Below are positions 1 through 7,223 of a stretch of DNA of 13,425 nucleotides, piece by piece. A program made the position numbers and the translations under genes. Within the stretch, counting starts at the first letter, position 1. Each line of letters starts with the position of its first letter. Source of the stretch: Caldifarciminota bacterium (GTDB lineage Bacteria; Hydrothermota; Tepidihabitantia; Tepidihabitantales; Tepidihabitantaceae). The notes under the pieces were generated by a model. The model had not been told where the DNA came from. It searched no databases and saw nothing but the letters and a program-made list of their open reading frames with translations. The stretch lies in the NCBI GenBank assembly GCA_011049385.1, contig DSBX01000228.1, positions 1-13,425 of the forward strand. The letters run 5' to 3'.

Positions 1-2
1 AC

Positions 3-3000
3 CCGGTGCTCTACGCCGGAACCTGGCCGGCGGCGGCCGGAACCTGGACCGGCACCGGCCGGCGCGACGGCGCGACGGTGGTGGATGTCGTCATCAACCC
101 GGTGCGCTGGAACGCCGGCGGCGGCCGGCTCGAATTTGCGGGCCGGGTACGCATCCTTGTCGACTATGAACCACAGGCACGAATCCGGTCGCAGGCCGGG
201 GACGACTTCGAATACGTCATCGTCACCGCGGCCCGGTTCGACACCATCTTCCAGCGCCTCGCCGACTGGAAGACGCAGAAGGGTGTGCCCGCGGTCGTCC
301 GCGATATCGCCTGGATAACGGCGAGCTACCCGGGCCGGGACGACGCCGAACGCCTGCGTAACTACGCCAAGACCCTGCCCGACTCCGGCGCCAGGTTCCT
401 GCTTCTCGGCGGCGACGTCCAGTTCGTGCCCCACCGCCTTGCCTTCGCGATGGTCAGCGACGGCAACATCCACGACCGCGAGGACTCCCTGCCCTGCGAT
501 CTCTACTTCGCCGACCTCGACGGCGACTGGGACGCGAACGGCAACAACATCTTCGGCGAGGTCGCGGACTCGGTGGACCTCTACCCGGACATCCACGTCG
601 GCCGGGCGCCGGTCAACAACATCGCCCAGGCGCAGGCCTTCGTCAACAAGGTTATCGAGTACGAACGCGCGCCCGCGGCGCCGGACCAGGACAAGGTGCT
701 GTTCTTCGCCGAAGTGCTCTGGAATGACCCCTATACCGACGGCGGCCGGCACAAGGACCGGCTCGAAGCCCAGTCCTTCGCCGACGGCCACCGGGTGACC
801 AAGAAGTACCAGCGACTGGGCAACCTCAGCCGGACGAGCGTGATGGCCGCGATGCGCGAGGGCCAGAACGCGATGAACCACGACGGGCACGGCTGGATTG
901 ACGTGATGAGCTGCGGCCCCTGGCCTTACCTGAAGACGGTGGACGCCGACACCATCACCAACGCCTACCGCGGGATACTGTACTCCATCGGCTGCTGGAC
1001 GACCGCCTTCGATTACACCAGCATCGGCGAAGCGTTCGTCGTCAATCCCAATGGCGGCAGTGTCGCGACCATCGGCCACTCCTCTTACGGCTGGGGTTCA
1101 CCCGGCAACCCCGGCTTCGGCTACTCGGACAAGTTCGACGACCGGTTCTGGCTCGAGCTCGTCAACCGCAACAACAACCGTCTCGGCGCCGCGCTCGACG
1201 ACGCCCGCGCCCATTTCGTTCCCTTCTCACGCCAGGAGAACGTCTACCGCTGGCACCAGTACCAGCTCAACCTGATGGGCTGTCCCGAGATGCCGGCCTG
1301 GACCGCCCTGCCCGGCGAATTGACCGTGACCGCGCCCGCGGCCATCCCGGCCGGTCCGGCCCGGGTGCTGGTGACGGTGGCGAACGCGGGCCGGGGCGTC
1401 CGCGACGCGCTGGTCTGCCTCGCGAAGGACGGCGAGAGCCACAGCCGGGGCCGGACCGACGCCGCGGGCCGGGTCTGGCTCGAAACCTCACCCACGACCG
1501 CGGGCGAGTTCACGCTCACCGTCACCGCCCGCAACCATCTCCCCCACCTCGCGGAAATTCCCACCGGCCCGGGTGCGTTCATCAACTTCGCAGGCTGGGA
1601 AGTCAACGATTCGCTCGGCAACGATGACGGTATCGCCAACCCGGGCGAAACGGTGCTCCTGCCGGTGACGATGCACAACGCCGGCGACTCCCCGTCCGAC
1701 CCGGTCACGCTGGTCCTGCGGGCCGAAGAACCGGACGTCAGCGTCAGCGACAGCCTCGCCGACCTGCCCGCGCTCGCCCCGGGCGAGTCACTGCGGCTGG
1801 CCGACGCCTTCCGTGTCGAAATCCCGCCAGCGGCCGACGACGGCCGGATCATCCGCTTCGACCTCGCGGTCGGCGACGGCCCGGTCTTTGAGCCCACCCT
1901 GCTCGTCGGCCGGCCCCGTCTGCACGCCGAGCGCGTCGCCTGGACCCGGCCGCCCGCCCTGCCCGGCGAGACCCGGGCCCTGCGTCTCGCGGTGCGCAAC
2001 CCGAGCTTCGCCCGGGCCCACGACGTCCTGCTCAGGCTGGCCCCGCTCGACAGCTACCTCTCGCTGGCCGGGCCGGACAGCATCCGCGCCGGCACGGTCG
2101 AGCCCGACTCCGCGGTTGCGCCCGCGGACAGTTTCATCATCAGCATCAGCCCCAACTGCCCGGCCTCATACCTCGCGCCGGTCGAACTCACGCTGACCTC
2201 CGGGGACGACGAGTTCCGGGACACGCTTCAACTGCTCATCGGCGACTTCGGCTTCGCCGATGACATGGAGTCCGGCCCGTCCCGGTGGGAGCACGGCGGC
2301 ACCGGCGACCGCTGGCATATCTCCGACCACCGGGCGAGTTCCGGGGCGCACTCCTGGTACTGCGGCGACCCCGGCACCCGGCGCTACACCGACGGGATGA
2401 ACGCCTGGCTCCGTACCGAGCCCTTCGTCGCACCCGGCAACTGCACCCTCTCCTTCTGGCGCTGGTTCAGCGTGCCCAACTACGGCGTGGACGGCATCTA
2501 CGTCATCGCCCGGCGGGCGAGCGCGGCCGAGACCCTCGATTTCATCGGCACCGGCGGCGCGCTGGAACCGGGCCTCGACGGCATCTGGAGCGACTGGTGC
2601 GAGGAACGCTACGACCTCGGCCACATCCCGGCCGGCGAAACCATCCGGGTGGAGATCTCGTTCAAGAGCGACAATGACGGCGACATCGGCGAGGGCTTCT
2701 ACATTGACGACGTCCGGGTCTCCGGGCTGAGCGCGCCGCCGGTCTTCGTCGGCGGCGAACACGCGCCGGTGCTGATGCGGGTCAGTGCCCGGCCCAGCCT
2801 GTTCCGGAGCCGGGTCCGGCTCGACATCGGACCGGTGCCGGAGCGAAGGGCGCAGGGACGCATCTACGACGCCGGCGGTCGGCTGGTGCGCAACTTCAGC
2901 GCCCGCGCCGAGCACGGGCAGGCAAGCTGGACCTGGGACGGCGCCGACGACGCTGGCCGGCGGCTGGCCGCGGGCAGTTACTTCATTCGGGTCAGCGCCG

Positions 3001-3041
3001 GCGGCGAGCACGCGCTCGCCCGGGTGCTGTTGGCGCCCTGA
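3..3041 (+). CDS. Gingipain-family C25 cysteine protease, secreted, 5' end cut by window edge
   Basis: This is a secreted cysteine protease of the gingipain (peptidase C25) family. The reading frame is open to the left edge, so the signal peptide and part of the propeptide lie outside; a GTG at 6 is unlikely to be the true start. Counting from that GTG, residues 1-55 resemble a C25 propeptide end. The catalytic domain spans about 68-425, with the likely catalytic His295 in DGHGW and Cys330 in SIGCW, a spacing of 35 much like that of gingipain R. Then come two or three Ig/CARDB-like domains (about 430-745), a MAM-like jelly-roll segment (about 752-905, opening with DDMESG and ending with YIDDVRV), and a FlgD-like Ig domain (about 915-1011) of the kind found at the C-termini of exported FCB-group proteins. 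The substrate is unknown. No second gene follows in the same unit; a new promoter begins 12 nt after the stop. Confidence 0.88.
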   Translation, partial: PVLYAGTWPAAAGTWTGTGRRDGATVVDVVINPVRWNAGGGRLEFAGRVRILVDYEPQARIRSQAGDDFEYVIVTAARFDTIFQRLADWKTQKGVPAVVRDIAWITASYPGRDDAERLRNYAKTLPDSGARFLLLGGDVQFVPHRLAFAMVSDGNIHDREDSLPCDLYFADLDGDWDANGNNIFGEVADSVDLYPDIHVGRAPVNNIAQAQAFVNKVIEYERAPAAPDQDKVLFFAEVLWNDPYTDGGRHKDRLEAQSFADGHRVTKKYQRLGNLSRTSVMAAMREGQNAMNHDGHGWIDVMSCGPWPYLKTVDADTITNAYRGILYSIGCWTTAFDYTSIGEAFVVNPNGGSVATIGHSSYGWGSPGNPGFGYSDKFDDRFWLELVNRNNNRLGAALDDARAHFVPFSRQENVYRWHQYQLNLMGCPEMPAWTALPGELTVTAPAAIPAGPARVLVTVANAGRGVRDALVCLAKDGESHSRGRTDAAGRVWLETSPTTAGEFTLTVTARNHLPHLAEIPTGPGAFINFAGWEVNDSLGNDDGIANPGETVLLPVTMHNAGDSPSDPVTLVLRAEEPDVSVSDSLADLPALAPGESLRLADAFRVEIPPAADDGRIIRFDLAVGDGPVFEPTLLVGRPRLHAERVAWTRPPALPGETRALRLAVRNPSFARAHDVLLRLAPLDSYLSLAGPDSIRAGTVEPDSAVAPADSFIISISPNCPASYLAPVELTLTSGDDEFRDTLQLLIGDFGFADDMESGPSRWEHGGTGDRWHISDHRASSGAHSWYCGDPGTRRYTDGMNAWLRTEPFVAPGNCTLSFWRWFSVPNYGVDGIYVIARRASAAETLDFIGTGGALEPGLDGIWSDWCEERYDLGHIPAGETIRVEISFKSDNDGDIGEGFYIDDVRVSGLSAPPVFVGGEHAPVLMRVSARPSLFRSRVRLDIGPVPERRAQGRIYDAGGRLVRNFSARAEHGQASWTWDGADDAGRRLAAGSYFIRVSAGGEHALARVLLAP

Positions 3042-3046
3042 CCGGA

Positions 3047-3074
3047 CGGGCGTTTGACAGTTTCGGCCCGCCCG
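3047..3074. repeat. Inverted repeat enclosing the -35 box of the ftcD promoter
   Basis: CGGGCG (3047-3052) and CGCCCG (3069-3074) are perfect 6-bp inverted arms around a 16-nt centre that holds TTGACA. The structure could be an operator, or a weak terminator for the upstream protease gene, although it has no T-run after it. Six GC pairs can arise by chance in DNA of this composition. Confidence 0.3.
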
Positions 3075-3081
3075 ATACTAT
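3054..3081 (+). promoter_or_regulatory. Sigma70-type promoter of the ftcD unit
   Basis: A perfect TTGACA (3054-3059) is followed after 16 bp by TACTAT (3076-3081), which matches four of six consensus -10 positions. The predicted transcript start is near 3088, about 41 nt before the ftcD ATG. These AT-containing boxes stand out in GC-rich surroundings. Confidence 0.65.
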
Positions 3082-3088
3082 CAGGTGG

Positions 3089-3109
3089 AGGGCGGTTGTG
3101 CCCTTTTCT
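3089..3109 (+). other. Hairpin followed by a T-run in the ftcD leader
   Basis: AGGGC (3089-3093) can pair with GCCCT (3100-3104) around a 6-nt loop, extendable by G-U pairs, and the stem is followed directly by TTTCT. It lies at the predicted 5' end of the mRNA. It could protect that end or act as a weak attenuator. The stem is short, so this is tentative. Confidence 0.3.
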
Positions 3110-3128
3110 ATGAAAGGAGTTTCCCGCA

Positions 3129-4652
3129 ATGCGCAGACTGGTTGAATGCATTCCCAACTTCAGTGACGGCCGGCGGCCCGAGGTCATCGAGAAAATCGTC
3201 GGCGCCATCAAGGCGGTCCAGGGCGTGACGATGCTGGACAACGAGATGGACGCGGACCACAACCGCGCCGTCGTCAGCTTCGTCGGCGACCCCGAGGCGG
3301 TGCTCGAAGCCGCCTTCCGGGGCGTCAAGCAGGCCTCGACACTGATTGACCTGACCAAACACGAGGGCGAGCACCCGCGCATGGGCGCGACCGACGTCGT
3401 GCCTTTCGTGCCGATTGCCGGCGTCAAGACCGAAGAGTGCATCGAACTGGCCCGGCGGCTGGGCAAGCGCATCGCCGACGAACTGGCGATCCCGACCTAC
3501 CTCTACGAGCTCGCCGCGACCCGGCCCGACCGTACTGACCTCGCCATCATCCGCCGGGGCGAGTTCGAGGGCCTGCGCACCGCCATCAAGAACGACCCGG
3601 AGCGGGCACCGGACTTCGGCCGACCCGAACTGCACCCGACCGCGGGCGCGACCGTGGTCGGCGTGCGCGCGCCGCTGGTGGCCTACAACGTCTACCTCGC
3701 GACCCGGGACCTGCGCGTCGCCCAGCGCATCGCCAAGGCGGTGCGCTCCCGCAGCGGCGGCTACGCCCACTGCAAGGCGCTCGGCTTCGAAATCAAGGAG
3801 CGCGGCTGTGTCCAGGTCTCGATGAATATGACCGACTACACCCGCACCCCGCTCTACCGGGTCTTCGAGACGGTCCGGCGCGAAGCGGCCCGCTGGGGGG
3901 TCGGGGTCATCGAGAGCGAGATCGTCGGCCTCGTGCCCCAGGGCGCGCTCAACGCCTGCTCGCGGTTCTACCTCCAGCTCAACAACTTCAAGCGCGACCA
4001 GATTCTCGAGAACCGGCTCGCCGCCACCAGCGACACCGGGCTGGCCGACTTCCTCAACGAGCTCGCCTCATCGAGCCCGGCCCCGGGCGGCGGCTCGGTC
4101 GCCGCACTCAACGGCGCGCTCGGCGCCGCCCTGCTGACGATGGTCGCCAAGCTGACCGTCGGCAAGAAAGGCTACGAGGAGTTCGAGGCCCCGCTCGCCG
4201 AAGCCCGCGACCGGTTCATCACGGCCCGCGAGAACTTCCAAGTGCTCATCGAGGAGGACGCCGACTCCTTCAAGGCGGTGATGGCCGCCTACAAGCTCCC
4301 CAAGCAGAGCGAGGCGGAGCGGCAGAAGCGGTCCGAGGCGGTTTCCGCCGCGCTCAAGAACGCGGCCGAAACCCCGTACCGGACGATGGAGCTCGCGCTC
4401 GAAGCCCTGCGCGGGACCCGGCCGGTCGTCGAACACGGCAACCGCAACTCGGTCTCCGACGCCGGCGTCGCGGTGATGAACCTGGACAGTGCCTTCCGGG
4501 GCGCCCGGCTCAACGTCCTCATCAACCTCGCCGGCATCGAAGATGCCCAGTTCGTCGCCGGCAAACGCGAGGCGGCCGACGAGATGGCGGCCGAGGTCGA
4601 AGCGCTGGTCCGGGAGTACCAGGCGACCGTCGCCCGGCGGATGGAGAAGTAG
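3129..4652 (+). CDS. ftcD: Bifunctional glutamate formiminotransferase / formimino-THF cyclodeaminase
   Basis: This cytoplasmic enzyme moves the formimino group of formiminoglutamate, a product of histidine breakdown, onto tetrahydrofolate. It then closes the ring to 5,10-methenyl-THF with release of ammonia. The 507-residue protein carries both halves as in animal FTCD. Residues 1 to about 297 are the transferase, starting RRLVECIPNFSDG and holding His82 in GEHPRMGATD, the same number as the catalytic His of the mammalian enzyme. Residues about 302-507 are the helical cyclodeaminase, with SSSPAPGGGSVAAL and the acidic EEDADSF segment. The ATG start is supported by AAAGGAG (3113-3119) nine nt upstream. 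It is the first gene of a unit with the PHP and DUF4159 genes. No hutH, hutU or hutI is seen nearby, so the source of formiminoglutamate is not shown here. Confidence 0.95.
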   Translation: MRRLVECIPNFSDGRRPEVIEKIVGAIKAVQGVTMLDNEMDADHNRAVVSFVGDPEAVLEAAFRGVKQASTLIDLTKHEGEHPRMGATDVVPFVPIAGVKTEECIELARRLGKRIADELAIPTYLYELAATRPDRTDLAIIRRGEFEGLRTAIKNDPERAPDFGRPELHPTAGATVVGVRAPLVAYNVYLATRDLRVAQRIAKAVRSRSGGYAHCKALGFEIKERGCVQVSMNMTDYTRTPLYRVFETVRREAARWGVGVIESEIVGLVPQGALNACSRFYLQLNNFKRDQILENRLAATSDTGLADFLNELASSSPAPGGGSVAALNGALGAALLTMVAKLTVGKKGYEEFEAPLAEARDRFITARENFQVLIEEDADSFKAVMAAYKLPKQSEAERQKRSEAVSAALKNAAETPYRTMELALEALRGTRPVVEHGNRNSVSDAGVAVMNLDSAFRGARLNVLINLAGIEDAQFVAGKREAADEMAAEVEALVREYQATVARRMEK

Positions 4653-4658
4653 CCCGCC

Positions 4659-5549
4659 TTGCCGTCCCGGCCGGTCCGCGCACCCCGGCACCGGGGCGAC
4701 CCGCGCCTGCCTGCCGAAGACCGGCTGGCGGACCTCCACGCCCACACCTGCTTCTCGGACGGGCTCTTCACCCCGGAACAGCTCGTCGAGCGGGCGCGCT
4801 GGCTCAACCTCGCCGCGGTCGCGGTCACCGACCACGACACCGTCGCCGGTCTCGAACGGGCGCTTGTCGCCGGCCGCCGGCACGGCATCGAGGTCGTGCC
4901 CGGCGTCGAGATGAGCTGCGGCGCGGACGGCGTTGACGTCCACATCCTCGGCTACTACCTCGACTTCGCGGACCGGGACCTGCTGGCCTTCTTCGACAAG
5001 CTCTTCGCCGCCCGGGAACAGCGGGCCCGGACGATGGTCGAGAAACTCCGGGCCCACGGCGTCGCGGTGGACTGGCCGGACGTCGCCCGGGCCGCGGGCG
5101 GCGCCGCGGTCGGCCGGCCCCACGTCGCCCAGGCGCTGGTCGAAGTCCGGGCGGTGCCCAGCCTCGAGGAAGCCTTCCGGCGCTGGATCGGCTACGACTC
5201 CCCGGCCTACGTTCCCAAGTACCGGCTCAGCCCGGAGGAAGCGGTCGGCTTCATCAAGGAGCATCGGGGCGTCGCGGTCGTCGCCCATCCCGGTATCTAC
5301 CGCCGCGAATCCGCGCACCTGCTGACGATTGCCGCCGGCGTGGATGGCATCGAGGCCTGGCACCCGGACCACACGCCCGACGACACCGACCGGATGATCG
5401 AGCTCGCCCGCAAGAACCGCCTGCTCCTCACCGGCGGCAGTGACTGCCACGGCGGCCGCAAGAAGGGCAAGGTCTACCTCGGCGAGGTCACCGTCCCCTA
5501 CAAGTACCTGGCCGCGCTCAAGCGCCTGGGCCGGCGGCGGCGAAACTGA
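4659..5549 (+). CDS. PHP-domain phosphoesterase, RNase AM / YciV-like
   Basis: This is a predicted metal-dependent phosphoesterase of the PHP superfamily (COG0613 type). The related E. coli YciV (RNase AM) removes 3' phosphates from nucleoside bisphosphates and trims RNA 5' ends, and is of nearly equal length (about 293 against 296 residues here). All expected metal ligands are visible: His27, His29 and Asp34 in LHAHTCFSDG, His59 in TDHDT, Glu84 in PGVEMS, His95 in VHILGYY, His210 in VVAHPG, and Asp262 and His264 in GSDCHGG. It starts six nt after the ftcD stop. TTG at 4659 is the only reasonable start before the DLHAH motif, with GGAGAAG inside the end of ftcD as a likely ribosome-binding site, suggesting translational coupling. 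The exact substrate (bisphosphate nucleotides, RNA, or another phosphoester) is inferred from family only. The first 20 residues are basic, proline-rich and poorly conserved in appearance. Confidence 0.88.
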   Translation: MPSRPVRAPRHRGDPRLPAEDRLADLHAHTCFSDGLFTPEQLVERARWLNLAAVAVTDHDTVAGLERALVAGRRHGIEVVPGVEMSCGADGVDVHILGYYLDFADRDLLAFFDKLFAAREQRARTMVEKLRAHGVAVDWPDVARAAGGAAVGRPHVAQALVEVRAVPSLEEAFRRWIGYDSPAYVPKYRLSPEEAVGFIKEHRGVAVVAHPGIYRRESAHLLTIAAGVDGIEAWHPDHTPDDTDRMIELARKNRLLLTGGSDCHGGRKKGKVYLGEVTVPYKYLAALKRLGRRRRN

Positions 5550-5637
5550 GTAAGACAGGGACACGAGTGAGAAAGGTGAGACGGCTTCTTCCTTCCGCCA
5601 TTCTCTCTTGCCGCTCCGCGTCTCTGTGGTTCATCAT
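5548..5637. repeat. Low-GC patch resembling a dispersed short repeat, overlapping a start region
   Basis: Between the PHP stop and codon ~24 of the next gene the DNA is poorer in GC and rich in short GAGA/CTCT runs. Read on the minus strand, its end gives TGAACCACAGAGACGCGGAG, which resembles ACCACAGAGACACAGAG-type short sequences that I recall as dispersed in many bacterial genomes. The resemblance is from memory, not from a search, and only one copy is present in the window. Confidence 0.3.
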
Positions 5638-6256
5638 CCTCCTCCTCGCCGGCGCCGCGCTCGGCTCCGGTCCCTGGCAGATTGCCCGACTCAAGTACGA
5701 CGGCGGCGGCGACTGGTACAACGACCCGGACGCGATTCCTAACCTCGCCCGCGAGGTCAACCGCCGGACCGGCATCCGGCTCGTCGAGCAGGAGGCGCAG
5801 ATCAGCCTGCTCGACGAGAAGCTCTACAACTACCCCTTTCTCTTCATGACCGGCCACGGCAACATCAGCTTCTCCGAGGCCGAAGTCACCCGCCTGCGCG
5901 GGTTTCTTGAAGCCGGCGGTTTCCTCTACGCCGATGACGACCACGGTATGGACGAAGCGTTCCGGCGCGAAATCGCCCGGGTCCTGCCCCGGAACGACCT
6001 GGTCGAGCTTCCGCCCGACCACCCGCTCTTCAGTATCCACTACCGGTTCCCGGACGGCATCCCCAAGATTCACGAGCACGAAGAAGGTCCGCCCCGCGCC
6101 TTCGGCATGTTCGTAGACGGCCGGTTGGCGGTGCTCTACACCTTCAACACCAACATCTCCGACGGCTGGTCCGACGCCCACGACAACCCGCCCGAGGTGC
6201 GCGAGCAGGCCTTCCGGATGGGCGTCAACATCCTGGCCTGGTTCGCCTCCGACTGA
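5567..6256 (+). CDS. Exported DUF4159 protein
   Basis: A 229-residue protein with an N-terminal signal peptide (basic RKVRR, hydrophobic core about 20-32, likely cut near residue 33-35) and a DUF4159 domain covering about 37-229. Recognisable features are the opening WQIARLKYDGGGDWYNDP, FMTGHG (93-98), the LRGFLEAGGFLYADDDHGMD stretch (three Asp and a His at 123-126), and a C-terminal WSDAHDNPPEVREQAF segment. DUF4159 proteins have no assigned reaction; their fold is thought to resemble the glutamine-amidotransferase-like class, but I see no clear catalytic triad. GTG at 5567 is chosen with AGGGA six nt upstream; GTG at 5576 is an alternative. It follows the PHP gene by 17 nt without a visible promoter, so it probably belongs to the ftcD unit. 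Its first ~20 codons lie in DNA that looks like a dispersed repeat. Confidence 0.8.
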   Translation: MRKVRRLLPSAILSCRSASLWFIILLLAGAALGSGPWQIARLKYDGGGDWYNDPDAIPNLAREVNRRTGIRLVEQEAQISLLDEKLYNYPFLFMTGHGNISFSEAEVTRLRGFLEAGGFLYADDDHGMDEAFRREIARVLPRNDLVELPPDHPLFSIHYRFPDGIPKIHEHEEGPPRAFGMFVDGRLAVLYTFNTNISDGWSDAHDNPPEVREQAFRMGVNILAWFASD

Positions 6257-6285
6257 CCGGCTCGAAGAGGCCGCGCCCGCACCCC

Positions 6286-6313
6286 TTGACGACCGGCCCG
6301 GACCGGCTAGAAT
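6286..6313 (+). promoter_or_regulatory. Sigma70-type promoter of the small lipoprotein gene
   Basis: TTGACG (6286-6291), a 16-bp spacer and TAGAAT (6308-6313). Each hexamer matches five of six consensus positions. The predicted transcript start is near 6320, giving a leader of about 93 nt, the longest in the window. Confidence 0.7.
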
Positions 6314-6319
6314 CCACCA

Positions 6320-6412
6320 TCCGTTTCAGGCGTCTCGACCGAACGCGAAGCGTCGGGCGTTCTCGGCCAACCCGATGCCTGGCGGAAAAGGCTCGCAACA
6401 GGAGGTATCGTG
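6320..6412 (+). other. Structured mRNA leader with two alternative pairings
   Basis: CCGAACGC (6339-6346) can form a GAA-capped stem with GCGTCGG (6350-6356), leaving A6342 bulged. The same bases can instead pair with GCGTTC (6357-6362) plus GG (6365-6366) across a 2-nt bulge. Two further small stems follow: TCGG/CCGA (6363-6366 with 6372-6375) and GCCT/AGGC (6377-6380 with 6389-6392). The leader ends in a strong ribosome-binding site, AGGAGGT (6400-6406). It matches no riboswitch class I recognise. GC-rich DNA forms hairpins easily, so function is unproven. Confidence 0.35.
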
Positions 6413-7126
6413 ATGAAGAGACTGCTCGTCCTGACCGCGGTGGTTGCCGCGGTGCTGAGCTTCACCAGCTGTGAGAAAGCGACGAAGCTCATCGGCACGC
6501 TGATTCTGCAGACCGGGCAGACCGGTGACGTCCAGAACACCAAGGTCCAGTTATTCTTGTCCTCCGACCTGACCGGCAGCCCGGTCAAGGAAGTCGGCTC
6601 GAAATCCGGGGGCAACGCCTCCCGCTCCGAGTTCGAGTTCACCGACGTCCTGCCCGGCTACTACTACCTGCTGGCCTGGAAGGACCTGAACGGCGACGGC
6701 AAGATCAGCGATGGCGACATCGTCGGCATCCACGGCGGCACCTACCGGCCCGGCCACGGCGGCACCCAGGTGACCGTTTCCGAGGGCAAGACCGTTGACG
6801 TCGGCGAAGTCGTGATGCTCATCTACAAGGAACTGCTGGTGACCGCCTCCGGCGCGCGCGCGCAGGGCGGAGCAGTCACCAACTTCAGCTACTCCTTCAA
6901 CCACGACGTCTCGCTCAGTCGGTTCTCGGTCGTCTTCCCGGACGAACCCGGTGTCGAGTACGAAGACACCCGCCAGCCGGGCGCGAAGACCGGCGGGACG
7001 ACCTACAACTCCGAGGGCTGGAACATAGGCGGTGCGCCAATGCCGACCGGCGCGCACATCCTCCGCTTCCAGGGCACCTGGGACGGCAACGCATTCGACA
7101 TCAGCGTCGAGGTCAGCGTCAACTGA
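6413..7126 (+). CDS. Putative lipoprotein with an EF-hand-like calcium loop
   Basis: A 237-residue protein of unknown function. It starts with a lipoprotein-type signal (KR, hydrophobic core, then FTSC with Cys20), so it is probably lipid-anchored after cleavage by signal peptidase II; Phe at the -3 position is slightly unusual. Residues about 25-135 look like a beta-sandwich of the kind that carries peptide or sugar decorations in exported proteins. They contain DLNGDGKISDGD (91-102), a dockerin/EF-hand-like loop with Asp91, Asn93, Asp95, Ser99 and Asp102 placed to bind calcium. Residues about 138-237 form a second beta-rich domain. ATG 6413 is preferred to GTG 6410 because AGGAGG (6400-6405) is seven nt from the ATG. 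The gene has its own promoter and terminator, so it is probably expressed alone. It lies just upstream of the receptor pair, but a shared role is only a guess. Confidence 0.75.
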   Translation: MKRLLVLTAVVAAVLSFTSCEKATKLIGTLILQTGQTGDVQNTKVQLFLSSDLTGSPVKEVGSKSGGNASRSEFEFTDVLPGYYYLLAWKDLNGDGKISDGDIVGIHGGTYRPGHGGTQVTVSEGKTVDVGEVVMLIYKELLVTASGARAQGGAVTNFSYSFNHDVSLSRFSVVFPDEPGVEYEDTRQPGAKTGGTTYNSEGWNIGGAPMPTGAHILRFQGTWDGNAFDISVEVSVN

Positions 7127-7147
7127 ACCTCACGCGGCGGTGCAACT

Positions 7148-7178
7148 CCGGAGGGGCCGAGGCCCCTCCGGCCGTTTA
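7148..7178 (+). terminator. Intrinsic terminator of the lipoprotein gene
   Basis: CCGGAGGGGCC (7148-7158) and GGCCCCTCCGG (7161-7171) form a perfect 11-bp inverted repeat, in practice a 10-bp stem with a CGAG loop. A short T-rich stretch (GTTTATC) follows two nt later. It lies 21 nt after the stop codon and 15 nt before the next -35 box. Confidence 0.8.
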
Positions 7179-7185
7179 TCGCTGC

Positions 7186-7213
7186 TTGTCCCGGCCTGCC
7201 TGCAGGCTATAAT
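7186..7213 (+). promoter_or_regulatory. Promoter of the TonB-receptor unit, nearly on the start codon
   Basis: TTGTCC (7186-7191), a 16-bp spacer and a perfect TATAAT (7208-7213). The predicted transcript start, near 7220, is only about four nt before the GTG at 7224, and no Shine-Dalgarno sequence lies between. The mRNA would be leaderless or nearly so. Confidence 0.65.
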
Positions 7214-7223
7214 TGCCGGCCTC

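Noticed and set aside
6..8. GTG as the real start of the C25 protease
   Set aside because: The frame is open to the left edge, there is no signal peptide after it, and the following residues look like the middle of a propeptide.
166..185. Sequence TGAACCACAGGCACGAATCC resembling the dispersed repeat suspected at 5637
   Set aside because: It lies within the propeptide-to-catalytic-domain linker of the C25 gene with no change in composition; probably chance.
4068..5564. A 498-codon minus-strand frame across ftcD and the PHP gene
   Set aside because: It spans two well-recognised genes antisense and has no recognisable domain.
6849..6866. Alternating GC run, possible Z-DNA or repeat
   Set aside because: It is short, coding (Gly-Ala-Arg-Ala) and expected in DNA this rich in GC.
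7032..7223. An upstream ATG as start of the TonB receptor
   Set aside because: It lies inside the lipoprotein gene, before the terminator and promoter, and would bury the signal peptide.
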